Below, in pieces: positions 24,624 through 34,770 of a DNA stretch of 64,000 nucleotides (within the stretch, counting starts at the first letter, position 1; every line of letters begins with the position of its first letter). Source of the DNA: Echinicola soli (GTDB taxonomy: Bacteria > Bacteroidota > Bacteroidia > Cytophagales > Cyclobacteriaceae). The translations under genes and the position numbers were made by a program. Location: assembly GCF_006575665.1 (NCBI RefSeq), contig NZ_CP041253.1, positions 4,439,001 through 4,503,000 on the forward strand. The letters run 5' to 3'. Under the pieces are notes generated by a model. That model was not told the origin of the DNA. It was given only the letters and a program-made list of their open reading frames with translations, and searched no databases.

Positions 24624-25919
24624 TCAATACTTCAGATGAATCTGATAAAGCACTTTTTCCATTTCTTTTTTCAATTCATTGGAGCTGATCACGTAATTAT
24701 TATGCATAAAGCTAAAATGAAGCGTTTTACCACTTTTGGTAAGCAGGTAACCACTCAGGCAATGAACACCGCTAAGGGTTCCGGTCTTGGCGTAGACATA
24801 GGGATTTTCATCATCGGACTTGTACCAGGAGCGGATAGTACCGGATTTTCCTCCGGCGGGAAAATACGCGTAAATTTTCTCTTCCGGCACTTCCGCTTTG
24901 ATCTTTTCCAGTAGCTTGATGATGCTCCTTGGCGTAAATTTATTCTGTGCAGAAAGTCCAGATCCATCTACCCACTGGGGCTCATCAGGAAGATCGGCCA
25001 AATAATGCTCCTTGACATGGTCAATCGCTCCACGCACATCCAGCGAATCAAACAGTTCATCCGCCACCAGCACCATCAATTGCTCGGCAAGGAAGTTATC
25101 GCTAATGGTCAGCATTTGTCTATAGAGTGAATCAGTGGCTATTCCCTTCAGCTTTTGATGTGTCCTGTTTTTCACCTTATCGTAGTTGATCATCGTGATC
25201 TCCCTGCCCAAGGTATCTTCCAGCATTTCCCGCGCCAGCTGGGAAGACGTCACAAACGGCTTATCGGTTTCAAATGACAACTCCTCTCCCACCAAATGGT
25301 ATCGAAAATCATTGGTGTTCTTATCCCGTAAAATTGAATATTCCCTAGCCGGCAAACCAAGGTCTTCTTTGATCTGATTGGCAAAAAAGCGGGGCGAATA
25401 ACTGAAATTTTCAGTTTGTTTCTCCTTTGTGAACCGGATGATATTGCCATAAATGGGCATGGAGGATCGCTCTGGACCGTAATAATAATTGAACCAGTTC
25501 CATGACCATCCCGAAGCATAGGCCTGCACTTCGTCAAAATTGTCAGCCATAAACAGTTGTTTCTCCGTGTTTTCCAAGAAGTTCAGCACCGACCGGTCTT
25601 CAAAATCCGGATGCATCAGGGATGGATCTCCTGTCCCCCAGAAAACAAGGGAATCACCACTCTCTGCATAATCCAAGGCATTTACCTGATCACCAAGCAC
25701 CTTGTAGGCTGCATAAAAGGTAAACATCTTGGTATTGGAAGCAGGGGTAAAATACTTGTCCTCATTCAGCGCATACAGTACCTTATCCTTGGCCGGATCC
25801 ACCAGCATAAAACCGGTAAAACCTTGATTAAAGACCTCTGAATCTCGTACTGACTTTTTTACTTTCTGTACCGTACAGGCAGTGAATAGTACAAAAAGGA
25901 CTGGTAATATTTTTTTCAT
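24624..25919 (-). CDS. dacB: D-alanyl-D-alanine carboxypeptidase/endopeptidase, PBP4-like (peptidase S13)
   Basis: A 431-residue penicillin-binding protein of the DacB class that trims peptidoglycan stem peptides and cross-links. The three active-site motifs are S61-N-T-K64 in TPASNTKMF, SDN in TISDNFLAEQLM near residue 278, and KTG in YAKTGTLSGVHCLSGYL near 390. The N-terminus is a lipobox (LFTAC, C15), so it is membrane-anchored in the periplasm, unlike soluble E. coli DacB. The insertion domain between the first two motifs is shorter than in E. coli. It sits downstream of the SusCD pair, separated from SusD by a cruciform repeat. Confidence 0.9.
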   Translation of the reverse strand: MKKILPVLFVLFTACTVQKVKKSVRDSEVFNQGFTGFMLVDPAKDKVLYALNEDKYFTPASNTKMFTFYAAYKVLGDQVNALDYAESGDSLVFWGTGDPSLMHPDFEDRSVLNFLENTEKQLFMADNFDEVQAYASGWSWNWFNYYYGPERSSMPIYGNIIRFTKEKQTENFSYSPRFFANQIKEDLGLPAREYSILRDKNTNDFRYHLVGEELSFETDKPFVTSSQLAREMLEDTLGREITMINYDKVKNRTHQKLKGIATDSLYRQMLTISDNFLAEQLMVLVADELFDSLDVRGAIDHVKEHYLADLPDEPQWVDGSGLSAQNKFTPRSIIKLLEKIKAEVPEEKIYAYFPAGGKSGTIRSWYKSDDENPYVYAKTGTLSGVHCLSGYLLTKSGKTLHFSFMHNNYVISSNELKKEMEKVLYQIHLKY

Positions 25920-25968
25920 GACGATGGTAGTTTTCGTAATGATTACAGGTAGTGATCAGGAAAAAAAA

Positions 25969-26048
25969 TAACCACAGATAAATGGAGTGGGCACAGAATG
26001 TATCGATTTTTTAATCTTACTGTGCTCATCAGTGTCTATCTGTGGTTA
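25969..26048. repeat. cruciform repeat
   Basis: The outer arms TAACCACAGATA (25969-25980) and TATCTGTGGTTA (26037-26048) are exact 12-bp inverted repeats. Inner arms GCACAG (25991-25996) and CTGTGC (26020-26025) nest within. It lies between susD and dacB on a common strand and may end or attenuate transcription. Confidence 0.65.
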
Positions 26049-26065
26049 AATTTAGGTCTTCAAAT

Positions 26066-27493
26066 TTATTCTCCGTCCCAGAATATACGGTCCAAGAGCG
26101 TTACGCTAGGGACGTTTTGACCATTTCTACTTACCTCACTGTCTGGATAGGCCAGCCTTCTGATGAATTGACCATTAAGACCAGTATTGAGATTTGCAGG
26201 AGTAGTCATATCCTTATAAGCATAGTCAAATCTTCTGGCGTCATTCCACGTTTCGGGATGTAAGAACATGGCCACCCATTTCTCCTTGAATATATCCTCC
26301 ATGGTAAAGGCTGCTTCGCCCATACTAACACTTGGATCATCTAAATAAGCCTCCATTTCACCCGAGGGAACTTCCAGCATCTCCATATTTGCCTCGATAC
26401 CATCCAAGTAAGCTTGATAAGCACGTGCTTTATCAGAATCAAATGCTGCTTCGGCTTCAATAAACTTTTGCTCAGCGTAGGTTCCAATTAAAACCGGTGA
26501 AAGTTCTGAAGTATAATATTGCCCTTGGATCAACGTGGATCTTGCACCTTTTTCAGGAGCATTTCCTCTTCCTGCTCCGTTCTCCGTACCAATATATTCA
26601 CCATCATCTGTGGTTCCTACCAATAATTCCAATCTCGGATCTTCCATCGGATAAGAAGTACCATCCAATGCTTGGATAAACTGCTCGGAAATCCATCCGC
26701 CCAAAAGCAAGTTAGCATTGTCCCTTGCCACAGCTGACCATGGATTGATGTTCTGTTCAAAAAAGATTACCTGAGCATTATCCCGATTGGATGCAAAGCC
26801 ACTTTCAACGGCTGAAAGCACTTCTTCGGCACTGTAACCGGCCTGTCCTTTTATATGGATCATTAAGCGGGCTTTCAGCATATTTCCAAAGGCCTCCCAT
26901 TTATCCAGGTCACCTGCGAAGATAAAATCATCTTCCTCCATGGTATAAATACTTTCCCCCCGCAGGTTTTGTATTCCCTGGTCCAGATACTCCAATGCTT
27001 GGTCATACAGGACCATGTCATCGTCATACACCGGAGTCAATGTTTCAAAGTCGAAGCCCTCCGAAAAGGGAATATCACCGAAGATGTCCACAGTCATGCT
27101 CATGTTCAGCGCCATCATGATCTGGGCGGCACCCATGTAATTGCTTGCTCCGGATTCCTCTGCTTTTTGCATCATGACATATAAATCCGTCATTACGTTG
27201 TACAGATTAAACCATGTAGAACTGTAATTTACAGGCTCCATGGTATCAGTAGAACTTCCCGGATTCGGAGATGCCAGATACTGCACGTAATACGAAGTGA
27301 AGCTTCCCAGCCTATAAGTATTGAGTGCTGATTGGTACGTTACATGGGTCATCATTCCTGATAATGGCGCATCCTGAGGATTATTGGGGTTTTCGTTTAC
27401 ATCCAAGTAGGATTCACAAGAACTGGCAAATAGCACCATCGTTACCCCAATAATGCTTTTATATATTTTGCTTGATTTTATCATTGCTTTCAT
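26066..27493 (-). CDS. SusD/RagB-like outer-membrane lipoprotein (SusD_2 type)
   Basis: A 475-residue surface lipoprotein with signal and lipobox LFASSC (C26), followed by the typical SusD start YLDVNENPNNPQDAP. The sequence pattern (NPNNPQ, the STWFNLYNVMTDLYVM region and a C-terminal TWNDARRFDYAYKDM block) fits the SusD-like_2 subgroup. It acts as the lid and ligand-capture partner of the SusC channel encoded 3 bases upstream. No glycosidase is directly adjacent, so the ligand could be an oligosaccharide or a peptide; the sequence alone does not tell. Confidence 0.92.
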   Translation of the reverse strand: MKAMIKSSKIYKSIIGVTMVLFASSCESYLDVNENPNNPQDAPLSGMMTHVTYQSALNTYRLGSFTSYYVQYLASPNPGSSTDTMEPVNYSSTWFNLYNVMTDLYVMMQKAEESGASNYMGAAQIMMALNMSMTVDIFGDIPFSEGFDFETLTPVYDDDMVLYDQALEYLDQGIQNLRGESIYTMEEDDFIFAGDLDKWEAFGNMLKARLMIHIKGQAGYSAEEVLSAVESGFASNRDNAQVIFFEQNINPWSAVARDNANLLLGGWISEQFIQALDGTSYPMEDPRLELLVGTTDDGEYIGTENGAGRGNAPEKGARSTLIQGQYYTSELSPVLIGTYAEQKFIEAEAAFDSDKARAYQAYLDGIEANMEMLEVPSGEMEAYLDDPSVSMGEAAFTMEDIFKEKWVAMFLHPETWNDARRFDYAYKDMTTPANLNTGLNGQFIRRLAYPDSEVSRNGQNVPSVTLLDRIFWDGE

Positions 27494-27496
27494 TGC

Positions 27497-30400
27497 TTAG
27501 AGTCCAAGATTTAATGTAAAAAAGAAGCTTTGTACGCCGGGATATCCCAGTCCGGTAAATCCTACTGCATTACCTCCGGCTCCTGCGGAAAATGACTCTG
27601 GGTCAAATCCGTCCCACGGTGTATAGAGAAGGATGTTATTGGCTGCAACTGAGGCCCTAATAGATCTGAATGGCGTATTTTCAAGCAATTCAGTATCAAA
27701 ATTATACCCTAACGTTACATTTCGGAGTTTTATATAACTTGCATCTTGAACGAAATTTTCACTGATCGTCCGGTAGGTATTTCTCCAATATCCAGCTCCA
27801 TAATCTCTTCCATCTGGACCTATACCCTGACCAAGCCATACTTCCTGGGTATTGGCGGATCCATCGGCCAATAAACCATCAAATACCCTTGTCTCATTTC
27901 TAACTTCCGTATAATCATTTTTACCAAATGCAGACAGGAAATTATCAAACTGATTGTACTGCTCCACATCCGCCCGGAAATCGATTAAAAAACTCAGATC
28001 AAAATTCTTGTATGAAAATTCATTTCTAAGCCCTCCAAACCATTTTGGCACAGCATTGCCAAGGATCAATTGACTACCATTTCTAACTGGAAACCCATTA
28101 TCCCCAATAATCATAGGCAGGTCGGTTTGTGCATGTTTACTTTCAGGATCCGCACCATACCGCTGATAGCTGGAACCATAGAGGTTACCGTAAGCCATTC
28201 CCTCTATCAGCTTCATGGTCACGGTACTTCCCGCATAACCAAACTGTTCACCAACAACAATCTCGTCAATTCCTTCCCTGATGGAAACCACTTCATTTTT
28301 ATTACGGGTAAAATTACCGGTCACACGCCAGTTAAAATCACTGGTCTGGATAATATCCGCCCCAAGTACTACTTCGACTCCACTATTGAGGATTTCTCCC
28401 GCATTGGTGAAATATTCACTGAATCCGGTGGCATCTGAAACCGGAACCCCAATGATCATGTCCTTGGAGTTGGATTTAAAGTAGGTTACATCCAGGTCAA
28501 ATCTCCCATCAATAAATGAAAGCTGCGTGCCAAATTCAATGGAGGTAGTGAGCTCAGGTCTTAATGCCGGGTCACCAAAGGAACTGTTTCGGCTAAATCC
28601 TACTTGGCCATTAAGCGGAAAAACGTCCGGTGCCGCATAGGTAGCTCCCAATCTATGGGGATCGGTATCTTTGCCCACCTGTGCCCAGGACGCCCTTATC
28701 TTTCCGAAAGTAAACCAAGAAGGCATGTCCATATTTTCACTGAACACATAACTTAAATTTACCGAAGGATAAAAGAAAGAATTATTCTCTTTAGGCAGTG
28801 TTGATGAAATATCATTTCTCCCTGTCAAGTTTATAAAAAGATAATTTTGATAATCCACAGTCAAATCCCCATAAAAGCCAATCAGCCTTTTGATTCTACT
28901 ATCCTGACTTGCAAAAATTTGCGCGGTATTATTAAGGTTATAAAAATCCGGAATTACAAACTCCGACCCAGTCGAAATTACCCGATCATACCTTTGCTCA
29001 AAGATATCATTTCCCAGTCTCAAAGTAGTATTCCACTCTTCGGAAAACTGATGTCTTAAGGTCACATAAAAGTTGGAGGTCAAGTCCCGGGAGTTTATCC
29101 TTGTCTCTTCAATAAACCCTGTGGAGCTTAATGCCACTTCACCGTCGATACCTTTTGGGCCAGGCGTAATCTCAGTCCTACTGTCACTTGAGACGTCTGT
29201 TCCAAGTCGATAAGACAAGGTCAGCCAATCGGTAGGTCTATAGTTTAGATTAATATTCCCAATGATCCTGTTGACATTATCCTCATAGGTAGCAAATCGC
29301 GCATCATAAATTGGGTTGGTATTCCCATAGGTTTTCATGGTACCATCTGGATTAATATAATCGCGAACATCTTGGGTTTCTGCCCAGTACATCATCCGCT
29401 CCATAAATCGGTCATGAGGGACTCGATTACCTCCGGAGTTAGAGAAATTCATGGATCCACTAAAATCAAACTTTTCACTGGCCTTTACAGTACCGGAAAG
29501 TTTGGCGGTGGTTCTGCTCCAATCACTAAAAGGAATAATACCCTGCTGATCCAATCGACCAAAGGAACCATAGAAAGTAGCATTTTCACTACCCCCTGAA
29601 AAGCTAATGTTATTATCAATGTTCAGACCGGTATCAAATGCCCTGTTCCAGTTGTCCTGATACTTGTGCCCCGGTACGGTTTCGGCCACTTCTGCAATCG
29701 GCGCTCCCCAAGATGGCCAGAAACTTGACGGATCATATTCTCCACTAAATCCTTGGCCAAATTGATCTTGAAGGTTGGGGATTTTGACCAACTTATCCAT
29801 TCCGATGGAGCTGTTGATATTGATACGGGTATCTCCTGCTTTCCCTTTTTTGGTACGGATGATCACAGCACCATTCGCTGCACGAACACCATATAAGGCT
29901 GTTGCGGCAGCACCTTTCAGGACAGACATAGATTCTATATCATTCGGATTGATATCGGCGGCCCTGTTTGACATGCCTCGAGGAGTATTGCCCGATTCAA
30001 TAGTTGAATTGTTAATAGGAACACCGTCCACAACAAAAAGTGGCTGGTTATTGGCATTGGGGTCAAGGGAGTTTATCCCTCTAATGACAATCCGGGCACT
30101 TTGTCCAGGCGCACCACCAGAATTAGTAATCTGCACGCCCGCCACTTGGCCTTGCAGTGCATTTACTAGATTAGGCTGCTTAGTCTTAGTGATTTCATCC
30201 GATCCCACTACTTGAGCAGCATATCCCAAACTTTTTTCACTCTGGTCAATATCAAATGCGGTAACCACAAATTCCCCCATCTCCGACACATCCTCCTCCA
30301 TTACTACATCGACCGTTGTCCTGTTTTCGATGGCTAAGGTCTGGGTAATATATCCAAGATAACTAAAAACCAAGGTTCCCTCCCTATTTGGCGTATCAAT

Positions 30401-30592
30401 GGAATAATTCCCATCCAAATCCGTCACAGTACCTGTATTGGTTCCCTGCAACAACACACTTACCCCGGGAAGTGGCTCCCCATCTTCCGCGGTCGTCACC
30501 TTCCCTGTGATTATTACCTGCTGCCCGTAAGCTGAGCCTACAAACAAACAGACAAAAACCAAGAAGGTTAATTTCGTAAAGGTTTTCTTCAT
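27497..30592 (-). CDS. SusC/RagA-type TonB-linked outer-membrane transporter
   Basis: A 1031-residue TonB-dependent channel. The order is signal peptide (to about residue 23), CarboxypepD_reg-like domain (VIITGKVTTAEDGEPLPGVS to about residue 110), a TonB box around GEFVVTAFD, the plug domain with NALQGQVAGVQI and PLFVVDGVPI near 160-205, and a 22-strand barrel ending in FFFTLNLGL. It imports the ligand held by SusD using TonB energy. A -7 box (30626-30633) lies just upstream, so susC-susD form an operon. There is no linked sigma/anti-sigma or HTCS regulator in the window. Confidence 0.95.
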   Translation of the reverse strand: MKKTFTKLTFLVFVCLFVGSAYGQQVIITGKVTTAEDGEPLPGVSVLLQGTNTGTVTDLDGNYSIDTPNREGTLVFSYLGYITQTLAIENRTTVDVVMEEDVSEMGEFVVTAFDIDQSEKSLGYAAQVVGSDEITKTKQPNLVNALQGQVAGVQITNSGGAPGQSARIVIRGINSLDPNANNQPLFVVDGVPINNSTIESGNTPRGMSNRAADINPNDIESMSVLKGAAATALYGVRAANGAVIIRTKKGKAGDTRININSSIGMDKLVKIPNLQDQFGQGFSGEYDPSSFWPSWGAPIAEVAETVPGHKYQDNWNRAFDTGLNIDNNISFSGGSENATFYGSFGRLDQQGIIPFSDWSRTTAKLSGTVKASEKFDFSGSMNFSNSGGNRVPHDRFMERMMYWAETQDVRDYINPDGTMKTYGNTNPIYDARFATYEDNVNRIIGNINLNYRPTDWLTLSYRLGTDVSSDSRTEITPGPKGIDGEVALSSTGFIEETRINSRDLTSNFYVTLRHQFSEEWNTTLRLGNDIFEQRYDRVISTGSEFVIPDFYNLNNTAQIFASQDSRIKRLIGFYGDLTVDYQNYLFINLTGRNDISSTLPKENNSFFYPSVNLSYVFSENMDMPSWFTFGKIRASWAQVGKDTDPHRLGATYAAPDVFPLNGQVGFSRNSSFGDPALRPELTTSIEFGTQLSFIDGRFDLDVTYFKSNSKDMIIGVPVSDATGFSEYFTNAGEILNSGVEVVLGADIIQTSDFNWRVTGNFTRNKNEVVSIREGIDEIVVGEQFGYAGSTVTMKLIEGMAYGNLYGSSYQRYGADPESKHAQTDLPMIIGDNGFPVRNGSQLILGNAVPKWFGGLRNEFSYKNFDLSFLIDFRADVEQYNQFDNFLSAFGKNDYTEVRNETRVFDGLLADGSANTQEVWLGQGIGPDGRDYGAGYWRNTYRTISENFVQDASYIKLRNVTLGYNFDTELLENTPFRSIRASVAANNILLYTPWDGFDPESFSAGAGGNAVGFTGLGYPGVQSFFFTLNLGL

Positions 30593-30625
30593 TTGTAATT
30601 GATTTGTGGGTTATAAAACTTGAAG

Positions 30626-30633
30626 CAAAATTA
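30626..30633 (-). promoter_or_regulatory. candidate -7 box of susC-susD operon
   Basis: CAAAATTA on the plus strand reads TAATTTTG on the minus strand, 34 bases before the susC ATG. No TTG at the 19-21 base spacing. Confidence 0.45.
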
Positions 30634-30800
30634 TATTCCAATAAATCCGGTAAAATAAAATTATCAATTATATAACACTATTTAACCGAAACCTACAAAA
30701 CATAATATGTCAATTTTGCAATTTATTTGTTAATAAACAAACCAATAAAGTAAAATTTACTTAATGTATGTTTTTATGACATTGCAGTAAAAATAGGTAT

Positions 30801-30832
30801 AAAAAAAAGCCCCGATGTATCATCGAGACTTT
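30801..30832 (-). terminator. terminator after pyrophosphatase gene
   Basis: A short stem CGATG/CATCG (30813-30817, 30821-30825) with additional outer pairing, followed on the minus strand by GGGGC and eight T's. It lies 45 bases downstream of the gene. Confidence 0.6.
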
Positions 30833-30876
30833 AATTCATTTCTTTTCAGTTATTTAACAAACCTGCTACTCCCCTA

Positions 30877-33108
30877 TCACTTCTCGGCTTCTTGCGCCTT
30901 CACCTCCTGCCGAAGCAAAACCAATTCCTCTTGTACACTTTCCATTTTGATTTCTTTGCGATCATCATTCTTTTCACCCATTTCATTCGGTGCTACTTCC
31001 GCTATATGAGGAGCTATGATCAGCGAAACAATGGAAGTCAGTTTGATCAAAATATTCATGGATGGCCCAGAAGTATCCTTGAAAGGATCCCCGACGGTAT
31101 CACCTGTTACAGATGCTTTATGCGCTTCGGAGCCCTTATATTCCATTTTGCCATCGATCTCTACTCCTTTCTCAAATGACTTCTTGGCATTGTCCCAGGC
31201 TCCACCGGCGTTGTTCTGGAAAATTCCCATGAGGACTCCAGAGACGGTCACTCCCGCCAATACTCCGCCCAATACCTCAGGACCAAAAGCAAATCCCACA
31301 ATAATAGGCACCAACAGCGCCAATGCCCCCGGAGCGATCATTTCCCTGATAGAGGCACTAGTGGATATATGGACGCATTTATCATACTCAGGTGTGGCCT
31401 TGTATTCCATAATGCCCGGAATCTCTTTGAACTGCCTTCTTACCTCATTGACCATATCCATGGCCGCACGACCCACTGCTGCTATCGCCAGGGAAGAAAA
31501 GATAAACGGAATCATCGCCCCGACAAACAGACCTGCCAAGACATCAGCCTTATAGATGTCGATGGAGTCTATGCCCGCAATCCCCACATAGGCCGCAAAC
31601 AAAGCCAATGCCGTAAGTGCCGCAGACGCTATCGCAAATCCCTTTCCTGTGGCCGCCGTGGTATTCCCTACCGCATCAAGAATATCTGTCCGCTCTCTCA
31701 CCTCCTTGTCACAGCCGGACATTTCAGCAATTCCACCGGCATTGTCCGCAATAGGACCGAAAGCATCAATGGCCAGCTGCATCGCTGTAGTAGCCATCAT
31801 CCCCGCAGCGGCTATCGCCACGCCGTACAACCCCGCACTCAAAAAGGATCCATAGATCCCCGCTGCCAATACCAAAATCGGCAGGACTGTCGATTCCATT
31901 CCTATAGACAATCCTCCAATGATATTGGTGGCATGACCAGTAGAGGATTGTTTGATGATACTATTCACCGGCCTTTTGCCCATGGCAGTATAATACTCGG
32001 TGATAATGCTCATCAGCGCCCCTACCACCAAACCGATCAATACGGCTCCAAAAACGCCCATTTTGGTAAACACAGGTGAATTGTCCCTAATCATGACCAA
32101 GTCCCCTTCAGGCAGCATAAAATCAATCACAAAATAAGACGCAGCCACGGTCAGTAGGATAGAAATCCAATTGCCTTTGTTCAGGGCCGCTTGAACGCTG
32201 TCGGTTTCTTTTGAGATTTTTACAAATAATGTTCCGATGATCGAAAAAACCACTCCCAATCCAGCAATGACCAAGGGCAGCAATATCGGTGCAATTCCGC
32301 CCATCTGATCATCGGAAACGATCTCTCTACCCAAGACCATGGAGGCCAGGATAGTCGCCACATAGGACCCAAACAAATCCGCTCCCATTCCGGCCACATC
32401 TCCGACATTGTCCCCTACGTTATCGGCAATAGTAGCGGGATTACGTACGTCGTCTTCAGGAATGCCTGCTTCTACCTTTCCCACTAAGTCAGCCCCTACA
32501 TCCGCGGCCTTGGTATAAATACCACCTCCCACTCGCGCAAATAACGCAATGGACTCGGCTCCCAATGAAAAGCCGGCCAAAACCTCCAATGCGCGTTCCA
32601 TATCCAACCCATTGACATCACCGCCGGCCGACACCACATAGATATGGTAAAAAACAATGAAGAGCGAGCCCATGCCCAACACGGCCAATCCTGCTACACC
32701 CAACCCCATCACGGTACCTCCAGAAAAAGAAACCTTCAGGGCTCTGGCCAAACCTGACTTGGCTGCTTGGGTGGTGCGGACATTCGCCTTGGTAGCAATG
32801 TTCATTCCGATATACCCGGCAAAGGCCGATAAAAATGCCCCTAAAACAAAGGAAGCGGCAATTACCGGACTGGAGTTTTCTACCAGCGTCCCCGACCAAG
32901 CCAAAATGATCGCTGCAATGACCACAAAATAAAAAAGTACTTTCCATTCTGCTTTTAAAAATGCCATGGCTCCACGGGCAATATACCCTGCCAGTTCCAC
33001 CATCTTTTCATCGCCAGTAGGTTGTTTATTTACCCAAGCTGACTTTACGGCCATCACAATAAGCCCCAAAATCCCCAAGAAGGGGACCACATAAATAATC
33101 TGTTCCAT
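30877..33108 (-). CDS. hppA: membrane-bound ion-translocating pyrophosphatase
   Basis: A 743-residue M-PPase with about 16 membrane segments that uses pyrophosphate hydrolysis to pump H+ or Na+ across the inner membrane. The pyrophosphate site is clear: [21 protein letters not shown], then [21 protein letters not shown]. The segment [21 protein letters not shown] has alanine where the K+-independent class has lysine, so it is probably K+-dependent; H+ versus Na+ cannot be settled. The C-terminus is extended by about 40 charged residues ([21 protein letters not shown]...). The ATG at 33108 gives the family N-terminus; an in-frame ATG at 33150 lies in the promoter. It has a full TTG-N19-TATATTTG promoter. 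Confidence 0.95.
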   Translation of the reverse strand: MEQIIYVVPFLGILGLIVMAVKSAWVNKQPTGDEKMVELAGYIARGAMAFLKAEWKVLFYFVVIAAIILAWSGTLVENSSPVIAASFVLGAFLSAFAGYIGMNIATKANVRTTQAAKSGLARALKVSFSGGTVMGLGVAGLAVLGMGSLFIVFYHIYVVSAGGDVNGLDMERALEVLAGFSLGAESIALFARVGGGIYTKAADVGADLVGKVEAGIPEDDVRNPATIADNVGDNVGDVAGMGADLFGSYVATILASMVLGREIVSDDQMGGIAPILLPLVIAGLGVVFSIIGTLFVKISKETDSVQAALNKGNWISILLTVAASYFVIDFMLPEGDLVMIRDNSPVFTKMGVFGAVLIGLVVGALMSIITEYYTAMGKRPVNSIIKQSSTGHATNIIGGLSIGMESTVLPILVLAAGIYGSFLSAGLYGVAIAAAGMMATTAMQLAIDAFGPIADNAGGIAEMSGCDKEVRERTDILDAVGNTTAATGKGFAIASAALTALALFAAYVGIAGIDSIDIYKADVLAGLFVGAMIPFIFSSLAIAAVGRAAMDMVNEVRRQFKEIPGIMEYKATPEYDKCVHISTSASIREMIAPGALALLVPIIVGFAFGPEVLGGVLAGVTVSGVLMGIFQNNAGGAWDNAKKSFEKGVEIDGKMEYKGSEAHKASVTGDTVGDPFKDTSGPSMNILIKLTSIVSLIIAPHIAEVAPNEMGEKNDDRKEIKMESVQEELVLLRQEVKAQEAEK

Positions 33109-33147
33109 AATATGTATTAGCGGTTTTTTAAATGTTCTATACCTAAA

Positions 33148-33177
33148 CAAATATATTACTATTCAACTACGAAACAA
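33148..33177 (-). promoter_or_regulatory. promoter of hppA, TTG-N19-TATATTTG
   Basis: On the minus strand TTG (plus 33175-33177), a 19-base spacer and TATATTTG (plus 33148-33155) match the Bacteroidota promoter exactly, 40 bases before the ATG at 33108. This also argues against the longer start at 33150. Confidence 0.75.
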
Positions 33178-33427
33178 CCAGCACATTAATTATGAAAAGA
33201 GATCATTCAGCAATATAAATTCCGAAATGGCAGTAAACACAAAAAATATTAACAATTTAACAAACCAGATTGTTTGTAACTATTAAAACCTAAACCAATG
33301 ATATGTTTTATTAAAAATCAGGGAGTTATTTGATTTCTCCTTCCCGGAGATACTATTTGATCTGTCCCACTATTTTATTCCCTATCTTCAAGCCTTATAT
33401 TTACAAGGAGCTAAATGACTGATCGCT
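33178..33427. other. divergent intergenic region hppA/quinone oxidoreductase
   Basis: AT-rich, with no gene. The hppA promoter occupies the left edge; no clear promoter for the rightward gene was found. Confidence 0.45.
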
Positions 33428-34417
33428 ATGAAAGCAATTATAATCACTGAGGCAGGCGGACCGGAAGTCATGCAAATCCAAGAACGGAACATTCCAAAAC
33501 CTGCCCCACACGAAGTACTGATCAACGTATCCGCAGCAGGCATTAATCGACCTGATGTGGCCCAGCGTAAAGGTCTATATCCTGCTCCAGCTGATGCACC
33601 CTCGGATATTCCGGGATTGGAAGTTTCCGGGACTATCGCTGCCATAGGGGAAGATGTAAAAACATGGGAGCTGGGAGATGAAGTCTGTGCATTGGTATCA
33701 GGAGGTGGATATGCAGCGTTCGTAACCGCCCCTGCCGTCCAATGCCTGCCAATTCCTGAAGGGGTTTCGCTATTGGAAGCGGCAGCCCTTCCGGAAACGT
33801 TCTTCACCGTTTGGAACAATATTTTTGACATTGGCCAGTTTGAAGAAGGCAAGACAGTACTGGTCCACGGCGGCACCAGTGGCATTGGCGTGACGGCCAT
33901 CCAGATGGTAAGGGCACTTGGCGGTAAAGTCATCGTAACCGCTGGAAGCAATGAAAAATGCACCTTTTGCCATAATTTGGGAGCCAATTTGACCATAAAC
34001 TACAGGGAGCAGGATTTTGAAGAAGTGATCAAATCCAATCCAGCATTTAACAAGGTAGACATCATACTGGACATGGTCGGCGGAGATTATACCGCAAAAA
34101 ACATCCGCTTGCTAAAACCTCAAGGCAAGCTCATCATGATCAATTCCATGAAGGGCAGAATGGGTGAAGTGGATTTGCTAAGGATCATGGCCAATCGCCT
34201 TACCATTACCGGCTCGACCCTTCGGCCCCAGTCCATTGGGTATAAAGGAAATATCGCCAAAAAACTGCAAGCACATGTTTGGCCTTTCTTTCCTGAAAAG
34301 ATCAAACCCATTATTCATAAAATATTTCCCCTGGAAGAGGCCCCACAAGCGCACCAACTCATGGAAAGCTCGGAACACATTGGCAAAATCCTACTTCAAA
34401 TCCCTATAGAAGTATAA
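33428..34417 (+). CDS. NAD(P)H quinone oxidoreductase, zinc-free MDR family
   Basis: A 329-residue cytosolic reductase of the medium-chain dehydrogenase superfamily, PIG3/quinone-oxidoreductase branch. There is an N-terminal GroES-like domain (residues 1-120, with GINRPDVAQRKGLYPAP) and a Rossmann domain with VLVHGGTSGIGVTAIQMVRALG near residue 140. The catalytic zinc ligands of alcohol dehydrogenases are absent. Members reduce quinones or alpha,beta-unsaturated carbonyls with NADPH. It stands alone between hppA (divergent) and a repeat-rich spacer. Confidence 0.9.
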   Translation: MKAIIITEAGGPEVMQIQERNIPKPAPHEVLINVSAAGINRPDVAQRKGLYPAPADAPSDIPGLEVSGTIAAIGEDVKTWELGDEVCALVSGGGYAAFVTAPAVQCLPIPEGVSLLEAAALPETFFTVWNNIFDIGQFEEGKTVLVHGGTSGIGVTAIQMVRALGGKVIVTAGSNEKCTFCHNLGANLTINYREQDFEEVIKSNPAFNKVDIILDMVGGDYTAKNIRLLKPQGKLIMINSMKGRMGEVDLLRIMANRLTITGSTLRPQSIGYKGNIAKKLQAHVWPFFPEKIKPIIHKIFPLEEAPQAHQLMESSEHIGKILLQIPIEV

Positions 34418-34770
34418 TTGGATTGCAAAATTGAAAGATTGAAAGTTTGCTTACTAAACGTGCCACCGGCATGGATGATATCAAAGAGGATTGCTCCCCT
34501 TACAGCATTGGTCCCTGACCATGCCCCCCAGGGAAATCGGTTTTTAAAAAATAAATGTTGTATAAATTTCTAGTTCGTTGTCATCCCGGCATGAGGAAGG
34601 ATCTCAATTTTAAATTCCTCCTTTCGTCGGAATGACATATCCATGGTTAGCATGGCTTAGCTAGTGGAATATGCCGTCGCTCATCTAAAAGCGATTCACT
34701 ACCATGACCACACTTGCACTGTACTCTTCCAAATAAATATGTATATTTAGCTAACACAACCCCTTGATCC
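34418..34770. other. intergenic with dispersed palindromic repeat
   Basis: No gene. 34578-34638 is a dispersed repeat whose outer arms read TTGTCAT ... ATGACAT and which contains TCGTCGGAATGACA (34624-34637), found exactly again at 53413-53426 and 60886-60899. Confidence 0.55.
34578..34638. repeat. dispersed repeat with TCGTCGGAATGACA
   Basis: One of three copies in the window sharing the 14-mer TCGTCGGAATGACA (others at 53355-53427 and 60867-60900). All are intergenic. This copy has partial palindromic arms. Confidence 0.6.

Noticed and set aside
31369..32079. 236-codon open frame on the plus strand
   Set aside because: Antisense to hppA; the pyrophosphatase motifs run through the same bases.
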